The position numbers and the translations under genes were made by a program. A stretch of DNA of 64,000 bases, taken from Agelaius tricolor (taxonomy: Eukaryota; Chordata; Aves; Passeriformes; Icteridae). The DNA lies in contig JALJCS010000039.1 of assembly GCA_023055355.1 (NCBI GenBank), forward strand, positions 3,751,501-3,815,500, given 5' to 3'. Shown piece after piece: positions 33,401-44,726 of this stretch. How positions within the stretch are numbered: the first letter of the stretch is position 1; every line of letters starts with the position of its first letter. Below the pieces are notes generated by a model. It did not search any database, was not told the DNA's origin, and worked only from the letters and a program-made list of their open reading frames with translations.

Positions 33401-35425
33401 CAGAAGGTCTCAACCTCTTCTGGCATCTCCTGCATGCTGATGTACGCTTGGAAGAGCAGACTCAGAAAGAGACTGGGGAAATACTCCAGCATGACAGGCG
33501 AGCGCCAGGCCAGATTGAAGACTCTCCACAGCGCCACGGTTGCCTGCAAGAAATAAAAGAGCCAGAGACAAGGCTCAGTGGCCAAGACATGCACGTGGCA
33601 GGGCCCGAGCATGCGAGGGAGAGGCTGGGGGAGACAAGGGGGGGAAACAGCCCGCCTGGTGCCCCTGAAGCCTGCCCCTAAGGCAGGATTCAGCGCGGTC
33701 TCTGAGGCAGAAGGATGCAGCTGGCGGGAGGACAGAGAGCTGGCTGCTGGAGTGCTGGCCTAGGGGCTGGCAAAGGCCAGCTCCAGAAACTCACAGCCAG
33801 GGCAAAGACTCCTGCATCATCCCCATCGGAGGTGGACACGCTGCTCACTGGCCAGGAGCTCAGCACATCGAGGAGTAGCTGCAGCGCCGGCTCCGCAGTC
33901 CTGCTCGAGGACATGATGGTTGCCCACATGGTGGCGGCAGCTCTGTGGGGTCAGAGCTCTGTGTCAGGGCTGTCTCGGCCACAGCGCCGTGGCCTGGGCA
34001 GCTGCAGGGGCCCGCGCTGGCCCTGAGCCCTGCCTCTGCCCACTGCCCCTGGCCGGCAGCGGCCAGCCAGCCCACGTGGGTACAGGGGCCCCGAGGGGCA
34101 GGGAGGGAGCATGGCACCAGGCTCAGGAGCTGCCATGGCAGCCCTGGAAAACAGAGGAGCCAGAGGATCCTGCAACTCCCTGCCTGTCTGGGAGTCAGCA
34201 GGGACAGGCTCTACAGGCTGACGGGCCGGTGAAGCCCAAGCCCTCAAGGCACGTGGGGCTGCCCCACCTGTCACACGATGGGGCCCAGCGCAAGAGGGTG
34301 ATCAGCACGTCACTGGGGTATTCCTCGGTCAGCTCCAGAAGGGTCTTGTCCAGCCTGTGCCCAGCAGCCTCATTGGCCGTGAGCCACTGGTGGATGGACC
34401 TCACCATGGCGGGCACCTGCAGAAGGCACGGGCAGACTCGCAGAGGTGCCAGAGCAGCAACTTCCCCTGAGAAGTGCTTCCCTTCCAAACGCATCGGGCC
34501 GGGCCTCAAAGGCCGAGGGAGGCCGGCAGACCCGGCTCGAGGCGCCGCACCACTGCTGGGGCCAATGAGCCCTTGCCCCAGGCTGCTTACTCGCACTGGA
34601 TTGGAGACACCCTTCTCCACAAGCAAATCCAGCATGGCAGCACCGGTCTCGGCATCGAGGAACGGAAGGTTCTCCAAGATGCCCGTGCCCGCACCGGCGG
34701 TCTCTTCCTGCCAAAGGCACGTGATGAATTCACAGAGGGTCCGCAGGAGAAGGGCAGCAAGGGAGGGAGAATCCATGGAGCGCTCCAAGCCTGCTGCTTG
34801 GCTGAGCAGTGCCAGCAGGCCCAGCCCAGGTGGGGATGGCTGCAGGTACCTGCGCCGTTCTGCCGAAGCGGCCACGGGCGGCTTCCTGTTCCTCTGTCGG
34901 GTCCTTGGCTGCATCTGGCAAAGAGCAAGCGCAGCCAGAGCTGAGGGGCTGCGGGAGAGGCCAGAGAACACAGCCCAGCCCTGCACCACCCAGGCAGGGA
35001 GAGCCTCAGGATGCCCCGGGGGATGGAGCACGGCTGCCAGGTGCTCCAGCCCAGCTTCTGTCCTATCCATGGACAGGACAGGACAGGGATGGGATGGGAT
35101 GGGATGGGATGGGATGGGATGGCATGGCATGGCATGGCATGGCATGGCATGGCATGGCATGGCATGGCATGGCATGGCATGGCATGGCATGGGATGGCAT
35201 GGCATGGCATGGCATGGCATGGCATGGCATGGCATGGCATGGAATGGGAAGGGATGGGGCCAGGCCGGCTGCAGGCACCGGCCCTGCGGCCCGGCTCTGC
35301 CACTCACCGTCCTGCAGCAGCTGCAACTGCTCCGGCTCTGCAGGCTGCTGCGCTGGGGCAGCTGCAGGGCCTTTGCTTTTCTTGCCCCGCAGCCCCTTGA
35401 ACAGGCTGAGCACTCTGCCTGCCAT
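30499..35425 (-). CDS. Maestro HEAT-like repeat (MROH) family protein, copy C, 15 exons, inverted
   Basis: Exons 5'->3' on the minus strand: 35425-35308, 34914-34850, 34740-34591, 34416-34268, 33942-33795, 33543-33356, 33257-33120, 32857-32743, 32568-32440, 32228-32052, 31944-31789, 31633-31532, 31346-31244, 30946-30890, 30599-30499. Phases agree with copies A and B throughout, giving 1,896 nt and 631 aa. Exon 9 is three codons shorter. The N-terminus reads MAGRVLSLFKGL, differing from A/B. Conserved landmarks include EEMPEEVETFWKGC (exon 6) and LAEDRSRAAERLRQAL (exon 13). Oddities: the exon 3 acceptor ends in GG instead of AG, and the last exon stops early. Function is as uncertain as for A. 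Either a diverged functional paralogue or an early pseudogene fits. Confidence 0.75.
31190..31235 (+). repeat. G-rich tract in copy C intron 13
   Basis: Repeated GGGGCGGGGCAGGGCGGGG on the plus strand, template side for the gene, gives a strong quadruplex-forming pattern. The homologous introns of A and B are GC-rich but lack such a regular tract. Confidence 0.7.
35084..35257. repeat. GGATG/GGCAT pentanucleotide array in intron 1 of copy C
   Basis: This is the same pentamers as in copy A, on the opposite strand because the gene is inverted. About six GGGAT units are followed by a long run of GGCAT with one GGGAT interruption. The block order differs from A and B. Confidence 0.95.
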
Positions 35426-35429
35426 CCCG

Positions 35430-36585
35430 CTCTCTGACCTCGAGGGCACTTTCAAATGCCTCGGCCAAGGCCAGAGTCAGCGAATGCTGCAGTTGTGCCT
35501 TGCGGGCACCTGCAACAGAGGAGCCTCAGGAAGGCTACAGGACAGCAAGTCCTGCACTCGAGGTCTCCTGTCACAATGACAGGAGACACCTGGTGAACGA
35601 TGGAGGTCACCAAGTCCCACGGCCTGGCCACGAGGGCACCGGCCGCAGGGATGGGAGATGACTCAGAAGAGCTCCAAGTCACCGAATCCCGAGGTCTGGC
35701 TGTGAGGCCAGCCACAGGAGGAACGCCTCGGAAGAGCTCCGGGTCAGCAACCAACGAGCCGGCTGTGTGGGGACACCTCACAGCACCGCTCTGTCACCTC
35801 CTGTCCCGTTGCGTGCACCGAGCACTGTGGCGTGGCTGCGCCGTGCCAGCCCCTATGTCAGCGTGTGTCACAAAGGGCTGCTCAGACACGCTGTCCCTTT
35901 CGGTTCCACGGTCACCCTGCTGCACCGTGTCACAAAGGGACACGCTGCCACGTGCCCCAGGGCCACCCCCTCCCCACCCTAGGTGCCCCCGCTTGGAAGG
36001 AATCCATTGCCCCGAGTGTCTAACACAGCCCTGGACTCACCACGACCCGCCAAGTGCTCGGGGAAGGACTCTCCACGGTGCCCGCACAGCCCAGCTCGGT
36101 GCCGGCCCTGGAGCAGAGCAGCTTCCAGCAAGCAAGAGGCAAACGCCTCTTGCCAAGAGTTCAAACACAGCAGATAGGGAAGATGGCATCAATGTGTGCA
36201 TAAAGGCCTTTGAATTCACAGCTCTCTGAGAGGCATTTGGGGCTCTCGGCTGGACAGAGATCATCCCTCTCTTTCCCGTGCTGAAAGGGGCGGGACACAC
36301 CCTGCCGCCACTGGTGCTTGGCTTGGTCTCTGCAGACCCAGGCAGATGCCAAAGCTGCTCCTCACAGCCTTCTCCCTTCCCACGTCCCTCTGCCAAGTGC
36401 AAGGGGCCTCAAGGACGAAAGGGGGGCAGGGAGCCAAAGGGAGACAGCTGCACCTACCTGACTGGGGGCTCCTGGGGAAGCACTTTGCTTGAGAAGCAAG
36501 CCCCTCTCTTCCAAAGGCATTTCCCCAAATGTCTCCATTTCCCCAAATATGTCCATTTCCCGGCCAACACCAACACACACTTAGG
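35430..36585 (-). other. 5' flank of MROH copy C
   Basis: 35,430-36,040 aligns in reverse with the upstream region of copies A and B. The element CCCTTTGTGACAC occurs twice (complement at about 35,867-35,879 and 35,927-35,941). No exon was recognised beyond it. Confidence 0.4.
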
Positions 36586-36589
36586 AAAC

Positions 36590-37130
36590 CCTGGCAAGGC
36601 TGAATTACTTCTGCACCTTGTAGCACAGGCACTGCACAGATCGAGCTCACCTTCCTTCTCCCGAGTCTGTTTCCTCGTGTCCCTTGTGGCGCGCAGCCCC
36701 AGGCCCCCTAGAAACAATAGGTGTCCGCTGCCCATTCAAGTGCCTGAACTCCTGCCTGCGCTCACGGCAGCAAAACCAGGCTGTTCCCAGCCAGGGAGCG
36801 GAGCCCTATTCCCACAGGAGGCTCTCGTGAGCCCCTTCCCCACTGTGCACGCAGCACTTCTGCCTGCCTGCCCAGAACGCTCTTGGCACAGCAGAGCACA
36901 AGCTGGCCGGCTCTGGGCTCAGCACAGCCCAGACACAGGCGCAGGAAGACACAGCGGCTGTTTTGCAGCCATGCCCCAGAGGGACAGGAAGGGGCCCCTG
37001 CCTCTGGTCTCACTTGGTTGGGTTTCTGACTGGGTCTGAGGCAGGGGCTGCCTGATTCCCCGCTTCTGGGGAGACCAGAGCCACCGGAAGCGCGCCCAGC
37101 GTGCAGGCACTGCCTGACAGCGCTGCGGCC
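36590..37130 (-). repeat. Right arm of inverted repeat flanking MROH copy C
   Basis: Reverse-complement partner of 29,600-30,145. The two arms enclose gene C, about 6.4 kb apart. Confidence 0.7.
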
Positions 37131-37167
37131 GCTGGGACGGTCGCGCTCCCGCGTCCCAGCAACTCCA

Positions 37168-37640
37168 TGTGACTGTGGTCACAAGGGTTTTCAGGATGAA
37201 GAAGAGATGAGAATGTTGACTCCATGATCAGAAGGCTTGATTTATTATTTTATGATATATGTTACATTAAGACTATACTAAAAAGAAATAGAAAGGAAAA
37301 GGTTTCTTCAGAAGCTTGCTAAGCTAAGAATAGACAAGAATGAATAACAAAGATCTGTGTCTCAGACAGAGCAAGAGCCAGCTCTGCCATGAGTGGTCAG
37401 GAAATCCAAACATCCACAGGAGACCAATCCCAGGTCTACCTGTTGCATTCCACAGCAGCAGTAAACCACTGTTTACTTTTGGTTGATGAAACTGCAGCTT
37501 CTCACAAAGAAAAATCCTAAGAAAGGATTTTTCATGAAAGATGTCTGCGATAGGGAACATAGGAATAAGTAACTAGAAATATAGAGGGGGGAGGAGAACA
37601 TCTAATTCAAGCAGATACGAGATTCACTTAAATCTAAGGG
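37168..37640 (-). mobile_element. LTR-like element, minus orientation
   Basis: It starts TGTGACTGTGGTCACAAGGG and continues AT-rich, with AATAAA on the minus strand near 37,240. It is typical in look of ERV-L LTRs common in songbird genomes (recognition from general familiarity). The right end is not defined. Confidence 0.5.
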
Positions 37641-37644
37641 TTTT

Positions 37645-38950
37645 GTTTGCAGGACTGGATTCTTGAACGCTCCCACAACCCGTATATCCCAGTTTTTTTT
37701 AGAAAAAGCAGCCAATCATCAATCAGATCAGCAGCTCTCAAGGAATCTTACAATAATGAGATCCAAGTGGCAATGGTACCTCTATGTGATCTTATTTTCC
37801 AGATTAATCAGCAGAGGGCAGACTGATACAGAATACTACCCGTACCAGCCATTTAAGTGGGTTCTACGCCACCTTTCAGACAAAATTGTTATCAAAGAAA
37901 CTATTACATCAACCGACCCATCTTTTGAATTTAGATTAAAGGACATTTTTCCCCTATGACTGGGGTTTCCTCGTTTTGGAGAACAAGCACGGCACCAAAC
38001 CTATTGGTGTCCTGCTTCTAACCCAGGCAAAAGTTACTATAATTATCCTGGGTACAGGTACTGCGGATATTAGGGTTGTGAGACTATTGTAACAAGTAAT
38101 AGATGGCAACCACAGCAACCTGATAAGTTCCTGCAAGTCAAGTACGCTCCCCGTGGCTGTCGCGAACCACTGTTCGATAGTAGCAAACAGATACATACGT
38201 CCCGGGATGGGAGAAAGCACACTTGCACGGGTTATACTATGACAATTCTGCAACCAACCCATAAGAGTTGGGCCACGGGAAGAGTATGGCCGGTATTTGT
38301 TCGCACCTTTTGTGATATTTGGGTGAACATACAAATTGTCCGACTTTTACCATTGATACCCTGACCAATTGGACCCAATCCAATTCTTACAGCAGGTGGG
38401 CCCAAAAAGGGAGCCACGGCTAGTCACAACGTTACTTTTAATAATCCCTTAGAGACTTCAGCTTTTTACGAGCCGTTTCTTAGTGTATTAAATGCTACCT
38501 TTTTATCACTGAATCAATCTAACCCAAACCTTAGGAAATCATGCTGGCTATGTTATGATGTGAAGCCCCCCTTTTATGAAGGTATCACCCTTAATAACCC
38601 CTTTAACTACTCAACAACAGAGAATCCACACCAGTGCAGGTAAGACACTCCCCGGAGAGGAACTACCCTAAGTCAGGTCACAGGCCAAGGCAAATGTTTC
38701 GGTAATGCAGCCTCAGCAAGGCGGATGGGCAATTTCTGCACCAAATTTATCATGCCTAAGAGTAAGAACTATAAATGGGCAATTCCGGCCACATCAGGAA
38801 TGTGGGTTTGCCAGTGATCTGGGGTAAGCCCCTGTATACTCCTTCATAGATTCGATAATGCTAACGACTTTTGTATTCAAGTTTTAATCATCCCAAAGGT
38901 CCTGTACCACAAGGAAGAGGAGATGTATCACCCCTTAGAAGAACCAGACT
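37645..38950 (+). pseudogene. env: Env surface subunit, broken
   Basis: The reading begins around an ATG at 37,757 followed by a hydrophobic signal-like stretch, open to 37,959. Stops and frameshifts then interrupt a cysteine- and glycosylation-site-rich region to about 38,900. It leads directly into the transmembrane subunit. No reconstruction was attempted. Upstream gag-pol of this element is absent. Confidence 0.65.
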
Positions 38951-38991
38951 GAATCCAAAAAAGGGAGGTAATAACGGGAATAACCATAGCA

Positions 38992-39561
38992 ATGCTCCTT
39001 GGTTTAGGTGCTACCGGTGCAGCCACAGGTATCTCAGCCCTTGCAACTCAACAGCAAGGGCTCTCCCAACTACAGATGACTATCGATGAGGACCTACAGA
39101 GAATAGAGAAATCAATTTCCTTCCTCGAAAAATCTCTCTCTTCACTTTCAGAAGTCACCCTGCAGAACAGACGAGGGTTAGACCTCTTGTTCATGCAGCA
39201 AGGAGGGCTATGTGCCGCTCTAAGAGAAGAGTGTTGTTTTTACGCGGACCATACCGGAGTGGTCCGAGACTCAATGGCTGAATTGAGGGAAAGGCTGGCA
39301 CAAAGGAAGAGAGAAAGAGAGGCCCAACAAGGATGGTTTGAGTATTGGTTCCACCAATCCCCATGGTTAACCACCCTACTCTCTACAATAGCAGGACCAG
39401 CAATTATGATAATTCTTGAGCTAACTTTTGGACCCTGCATATTTAATACAATACTTAAGATAGTGAAAGGAAGGTTAGAGGCAGCCCATCTCATTTTAAT
39501 CAAGACCAAATATGAACCAGTAGAAAATCTAGAATTGGGAGAGGAAGCCACCTTGAGTTAA
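38992..39561 (+). CDS. env: Env transmembrane-subunit open frame (189 aa, gammaretrovirus-type)
   Basis: An uninterrupted frame from an ATG within the glycine/alanine-rich fusion-peptide area to TAA. In order: fusion peptide (about residues 1-20), coiled-coil heptads (about 25-60), an [11 protein letters not shown] immunosuppressive-type segment, the CX6CC motif (CAALREECC, about residue 75), a WLTTLL membrane-proximal start, a membrane-spanning stretch (about 125-148), and a charged cytoplasmic tail. These mark a gamma-type env. It is open but lacks its surface subunit and signal peptide, so it could not act as a normal envelope protein. Polypurine tract and LTR follow directly. Confidence 0.8.
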   Translation: MLLGLGATGAATGISALATQQQGLSQLQMTIDEDLQRIEKSISFLEKSLSSLSEVTLQNRRGLDLLFMQQGGLCAALREECCFYADHTGVVRDSMAELRERLAQRKREREAQQGWFEYWFHQSPWLTTLLSTIAGPAIMIILELTFGPCIFNTILKIVKGRLEAAHLILIKTKYEPVENLELGEEATLS

Positions 39562-39598
39562 CTTGCATTAAGACGATTTGATGAACAAAATGGGTAAA

Positions 39599-39614
39599 AG
39601 AAAAAGGGGGGAAT
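39599..39614 (+). promoter_or_regulatory. Retroviral polypurine tract
   Basis: The A/G-only run AGAAAAAGGGGGGAA, followed by TT, directly precedes the LTR TG, the normal plus-strand primer position. It fixes the LTR start and orientation. Confidence 0.8.
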
Positions 39615-40212
39615 TGTAATGAGTTAATGTCTTAGTTTGTTCATCAAGTTGCTAAAAAGACTATAAGAGGGGGGAAAAGCCAATAATAAAAAAAAAACCC
39701 ACAAGGATAGATGTAACCAGCTAATATGTTGCAGGATGAATATAATGGGCTAATATATTGCAAAATAAATGTCCTAAGGCTTAAACTGCAAACGCTCAGA
39801 AGCTAATATGTTGAAAGGCTAACTAAACAAATGTGTAACTATATGTAGCTATGTGCCTATATATGGTCAAAGCTATTGTAAGACCTTGAGGAAGAGGATG
39901 GGAGCCTTTGTCCAGATGACCACCAGAAGGCAGAATAAGACCCCCTAGCAACTATCGGCACAGACGCAGAGAACACTGGAGGGACACCCAACAACAACAG
40001 ATAAAAAGGAGGACTGAACTGCGGAGTGGTGTGGGCCGAAGGAGGAGCAGTGACTCCCCGGCTACACCCAGGGCTCCCAGGTGGGTGCAAGCCTTTTGTT
40101 GGCTTCACTCAGTGCTGTAATTTGCCTATTATCGCTTGCACTATCAATTAATAAATTCCATTTAATTTGGACTCACTTGTCGGTGGTTGGTTCCTCACTG
40201 CAACTTATAACA
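39615..40212 (+). mobile_element. 3' LTR of the env-bearing ERV
   Basis: It begins TGTAATGAG after the polypurine tract and ends TATAACA. It contains a CCTATATATGG TATA-like stretch near 39,857 and AATAAA at 40,150-40,155. About 598 bp. Near-identical to 1-575. Confidence 0.8.
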
Positions 40213-40276
40213 GTTCTGCCCCCGTTGCCTCCTCCCTCCTTTTTAATGTCAATCTCACTGCCTCCTTCCCTGGTTC

Positions 40277-40808
40277 CCTGAAAACTGCCTTGTCATCCCC
40301 TCAACCCCTCCCCTGTGTCCTGCCTGTCACTCCACAGCCCATCCCTTCTCTCCAGAAACTTCTTCCAAGGGTGTCGAGTGATAGGCTCAGGCAACAGGGC
40401 CCCTCCTCCGGTTTATCCCCATCGGTTCCCCTACATGTCTGTTTCCCTGCTCCCCATGCCCTCCTGGAATTCCATTGGCAGATGGGCCATCCCCTCCCCT
40501 GTTCACTCTGCCCTTTATAGCACCTTGCACAGCCCAGTTCTCTGTTTCCAGTTCTCTGGATGCCCTGGGTTGCAGATCTCATTGGAGCTCTCTAATAAAG
40601 CTGGACTTTGCCCCCAGCTGGAGTCCCCTCTCCTTCTCCTGCCAGCGTGGCTTCGGTGTCTCGTCCGCAGCAGGCGAAAGCCTCAGCCGCTCTCGCGGCC
40701 TCCCGAGGAGCGGGAGAGTGTCCCCGCCGCTCGCTGTGCCAGGGCAAGCCGGGGACTGCGAGCGCCCCCTCGGAGGGGCACAGCCACAGCTGCTGCTCCA
40801 GCCGGGCT
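40277..40808 (+). mobile_element. LTR-like segment, segment B copy
   Basis: Copy of 640-1,170, with TTTATAG (about 40,514) in place of the TTTATAA of segment A and AATAAA at 40,594-40,599. Confidence 0.5.
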
Positions 40809-40826
40809 TTCTGGGCAGATACTCGA

Positions 40827-41475
40827 TAACCACTCAGTCCAGGAACATTCAAAAGGTTCACTGCCCGCTCAAAACATTCTTTAGTAGTGTCAGTAGCAAT
40901 TAACAAACCACCTGCATGCTGTAGGAGTGTTCCTTCCCCAGGCAGTGATTGCCATAGCTCTAATTCTTCAGCCAACTGATTCCCAAAAACTGGGAATGTT
41001 TTTGAACCCCTGAGGTAATCCTGCCCAGCTAAGTTGGTTTTTCCTGCCTGTGCTAGGTTCTCCCATTCGAAAGCAAATATATTTTCACTTCTGCAAGTGG
41101 CAGGCAGAAGAAAGCATCTTTCACATCTATCACTGGAAACCAAATTAAATCATCTCAAAGCTTAGCTAGTAAGGTAGTCGGGCATAAATCATTAATTGCC
41201 TGTAAATCTGGCACTAGTTTCTAAGTTCCATTAGGTTTCTTTATTGCCAATCTAGGAATATTAAATTTGGACTCCCATTCTTCCAATAATCCTAACGTCA
41301 GGAATTTAGTGATTGTTGCCTGTATTCCTTTCCTATCTTCTAATCTTAAAGGCTATTGCTTTCTGACTGCTGGCCTAACTCTTGTCTGTAGCTCGATTTT
41401 TACAGGGTCTGCTCATTTTGATTTTCCTGGCCTATCAGTATCCCCTACTCTTGGGTACACCTGATTCAACACTTG
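40827..41475 (-). pseudogene. pol: Retroviral reverse transcriptase fragment, segment B copy
   Basis: Copy of 1,185-1,840. Here both catalytic-motif aspartates read as glycines (HAGGLLIA), a change not present in segment A. Stops elsewhere are largely shared. Confidence 0.75.
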
Positions 41476-41880
41476 CTCTAAAGAGTTATTATTGTTTGTT
41501 GGTCTTGTGTCAATTGTCTGTCCTAATGCTAAAACCAATTTGTCTTCAGGTACCTTAAATTTCATTTTTCTTTTTTTAAGCTGAACTGTCGCTTCTAAAT
41601 TTTCCAGCAAATCCCTGCCTAGGGCAGATTTGGGTGAGTTTGGTAAATCAAGAAACTGATGTATTCTCATTTTCTTCTCAAATTTACATTTAAGCAGTTT
41701 AAGAAGACTGCATTGTTCTTGCTGGCCAGTGGCTCCTCTTGCTTGAAGACAGTTTTCACTTTTGGGTATCAATGCTTGATTCAACAGTGAAAATGTGTCT
41801 CCAGTATTTCCTAAAAATTCAACTTCTTTCTCATTCTTCAGCTGTATTTTAACCAGTGGGCCTGCTAGGGTAAGATCTGC
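41476..41880 (-). pseudogene. pro: Retroviral protease fragment, segment B copy
   Basis: Copy of 1,842-2,250 with the same LGRDLLE segment and small indels. Non-functional. Confidence 0.6.
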
Positions 41881-41934
41881 CAGTCTTGGTCATTTCTTAT
41901 CATCTAGAGTGGCTACAAGAGTTTTGTGCACTGT

Positions 41935-43210
41935 GTCTGCTAACTCTGGGCACTGGCATTTCCAGTGTCCTTTCTTACAATATGCACATTGATTTGGCCC
42001 CAGCTTGGCCTGTGGCTGGTTTGAACCTCCTCTGCCTCTGGTGTTTTGGTCCCTGCCTCTGCTTCATCCACTCCCACGTCCTCTCCCTGGAGCTGATCCA
42101 GAGCTGCCACCGTGGCTGCAGGGAGTTCTTTTTCTTTTTCTCTGTCTTTATTATCATACAACTTCTATGCTTTTTCATTAATGCCTTTAAGTCTCTCTTT
42201 ACAGGCTCTTTCAGCTTCTGAAGTTCCTGCCTGACATCTGGGCTAGATTGCCCAATCATCAGGGAAAGGAACTGCTGCTTTCCCATATCCGACCAGGGAT
42301 CCAGGGCTGTGCGTTTCCGTGCAGCGGCTCAGAGCCTGTTCACAAAGTCAGTGGGTGACTCCTGCTGTCCCTGTGTAACATTATATATTACTGACCAATT
42401 TATTGCTTCTGGAATGGCATTTTTAATTCAAATTTGACTAGTTCCTGCTATCTGGCTAACATTGCACAGCTGCCTGCATAATTTGGGTCCCACAAAGGGT
42501 TTACAGTAGGAAACAGCTGGTCCACTGTATCTTGTCAGGCTCCACTAGCAATTTGTCCCTGCACATGGGCTCTGGCTACCTTTATCACCAACTCTTTTGC
42601 TGGTTTTCTTAGCTCTGTCAGCATGAAATCAGTATCACCTCAGTCTGGGTCTCGATTCTTGACTATGAACTCAAATCTTTTTGCTACTTTGCTGGGGTTT
42701 TCTCTATAAATTTTAACTTTTTCCTGCCAACTCTTCAGGTCACTAGTAGAAAAGCAGAAGTTCACCCACATGGCTTCTCCTTGGGGACCCACTACTTGCC
42801 TTAAGGGGTGACTAAAGGCAGTGTTTCCTTGGTTTTATTCCTTGTGTTGGTTGTCACTGGGGTCTCTGAAATTGTCCCCTCCCCAGGATTATTCATCTCA
42901 TCCTCACTGCCATTTGGGTTTCATTCAGGGTGCGGAGTGGTTGGGTGAGGGGGAGTGTACCCAAGCTGGCCTGGGGTAACTCGGCTGTAACTCTTGGACA
43001 CCTAGAACACAATCTTCCTCATGCTTTTTAGCCAATTTCAAACATCTCTGCTCTATGCTACATGCTGAACAGCATCTCTTTATTTTCTGCCTGTTATTTC
43101 TTTCCAAGGTTAGGACTAAAGGGTCCTGTGGGGCCAAATCAAAGCCACATTCTTTCTGCCACTCAGGTTTATTCTCCAGGGCAAAAAACATGTCTGCATA
43201 TATCACATGA
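41935..43210 (-). pseudogene. gag: Retroviral gag relic, segment B copy
   Basis: Copy of 2,300-3,580 with matrix, capsid and shortened zinc-knuckle blocks in the same order. The capsid block carries extra single-base deletions relative to segment A (for example near 42,425 and 42,800), so the two copies have decayed separately. Confidence 0.65.
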
Positions 43211-43749
43211 TCTCATTTTTCTTCTTTTCATAAAAATAACATCAACTGTCACAATGGATGATAATTTAAAGTTCCATTAGGGGGTCACTTTTCACCACTT
43301 TCTAACTGATACCAAGGCTACTACCATGGGGTAGACTATTTAATCAGATTACCTTTCTTTGAAAAATTACCCTCTGGGATTCCTCCCAAATCTTTCTCAT
43401 GTGCTAAAATACATTCTAGTGGACTCTTTTTAATAACATTTTTACTTCTTGTGTTATTCATTCTTAATGCTATCTTAATTTCCAAACTTACCACTATGTA
43501 TTACTACTTCTTCTCTTTTCCTTCTCTTTATGCCCTGTATACTGCACTTAACACACACTGGCTGTCTCTGAGTCACCCAGCACCAATATTCTTTTTTATA
43601 GTGCTAACAAGCGATGAAAACAAAAGGATTACACATTCTACACAATCTACAAGGAACTGGGCTATGAGCGGACATAAAACAAGTTTCTTAAAACACTGCC
43701 TAAAGTAAAACTCAGGAGTATATACATACTCATGTAAACCTAGAGTTCA

Positions 43750-44395
43750 CAACCCTTGACTTTTGATGTAGTGTCTAAAAGCTTGAGTGACTGCTTGATG
43801 TTGTTCAAAGATTTCTCAACCTCAGATGGGCTTGGTGCTGTGCCCATTTCCCTGGGGTGTTGCAGTTTGTGTTTATTTATCAGTTATCTTATAATAGTTT
43901 GTTTTCATGTACCCCCTGTTTTTCCCAAGTTGGTTTACCCCTAGGTTTTGCCCTCCCTCAAAGCTGTCCCTCATGCCATGCCCCACTCTTTTTTCCAGCT
44001 CTTCCCTGCCTGTCAAGGTAACCCAGCTCTTTATTCCTGAACCTTCCCTGTCAGTTTTGTCTTGGACCAATCCCTGACTGCACCACCCTTTGGAATTCCC
44101 CTATTGCAGGAAACCCCACTCATCCATGGCACCTACCCTCTCCTCCCATCTGTCCTAATTAGTCCCAAGCCCCTGATGTAATCCCCTCGCTCCTGCCCTG
44201 CAGATTCCTTCTTGTTCAGTCGTTTGTATCCACCCCCTGAGTTGTACCCCTATAAAATCCCATGTACAGAAGTGCTGGTGGCTCTTTGCTTCTGAATCCT
44301 GCCCTTGGGATAAACCTTTGCCTGTGGAACCTCACAATGGAGGAGCCTCCTCCTTCTCTTTTGCCTGCTCCGTGCCGCAGTTATTAGATCCTGAA
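43750..44395 (+). mobile_element. LTR-like promoter segment, segment B copy
   Basis: Copy of 4,110-4,770 with TATAAAA at 44,251-44,257. Confidence 0.4.
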
Positions 44396-44405
44396 CCACT
44401 GAGCA

Positions 44406-44726
44406 GTGGCTCATCAGGTTCAGCCGCAGGCAGAGCCCACGCCTTGGCCGTTCCCCACTCCTGGCACAGCGCCGGAGTTTTCCCCAGAGCCGGCCCGGGC
44501 TCCGCTGGGCTGCGTCAATGGGGAACCTGTGCCAGTGCCTGACCGTGCTCTGGGTGAAAAACCTTTTCCTGATATGGAAATGAAACTTGCCCTGTCCCAG
44601 CTCGCTGCCCTTTTCTCAAGTGCTGTCACTGCTCCCAACAGTGACGAGAGCTGCAGCAGCCCCTCTGATTCCCCTCAGGAGGATGTTGGAGACCACAGTG
44701 ACGCCCTTTACTCTCCTCCAGGCTGA
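44406..44726 (+). CDS. Uncharacterised 106-codon open frame, segment B copy
   Basis: Duplicate of 4,773-5,093, same length and stop. Differences are mostly at third codon positions within the frame, while the sequence after the stop has several more changes over a short distance. The start is GTG, so if real it is probably an internal or spliced exon. Confidence 0.25.
   Translation: MAHQVQPQAEPTPWPFPTPGTAPEFSPEPARAPLGCVNGEPVPVPDRALGEKPFPDMEMKLALSQLAALFSSAVTAPNSDESCSSPSDSPQEDVGDHSDALYSPPG

Noticed and set aside
33920..35437. A 505-codon plus-strand open frame
   Set aside because: It is antisense to exons 1-5 of copy C and runs through the pentanucleotide array.
37757..39561. A complete functional env gene
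   Set aside because: The surface subunit has multiple in-frame stops and frame changes. Only the transmembrane part is open.
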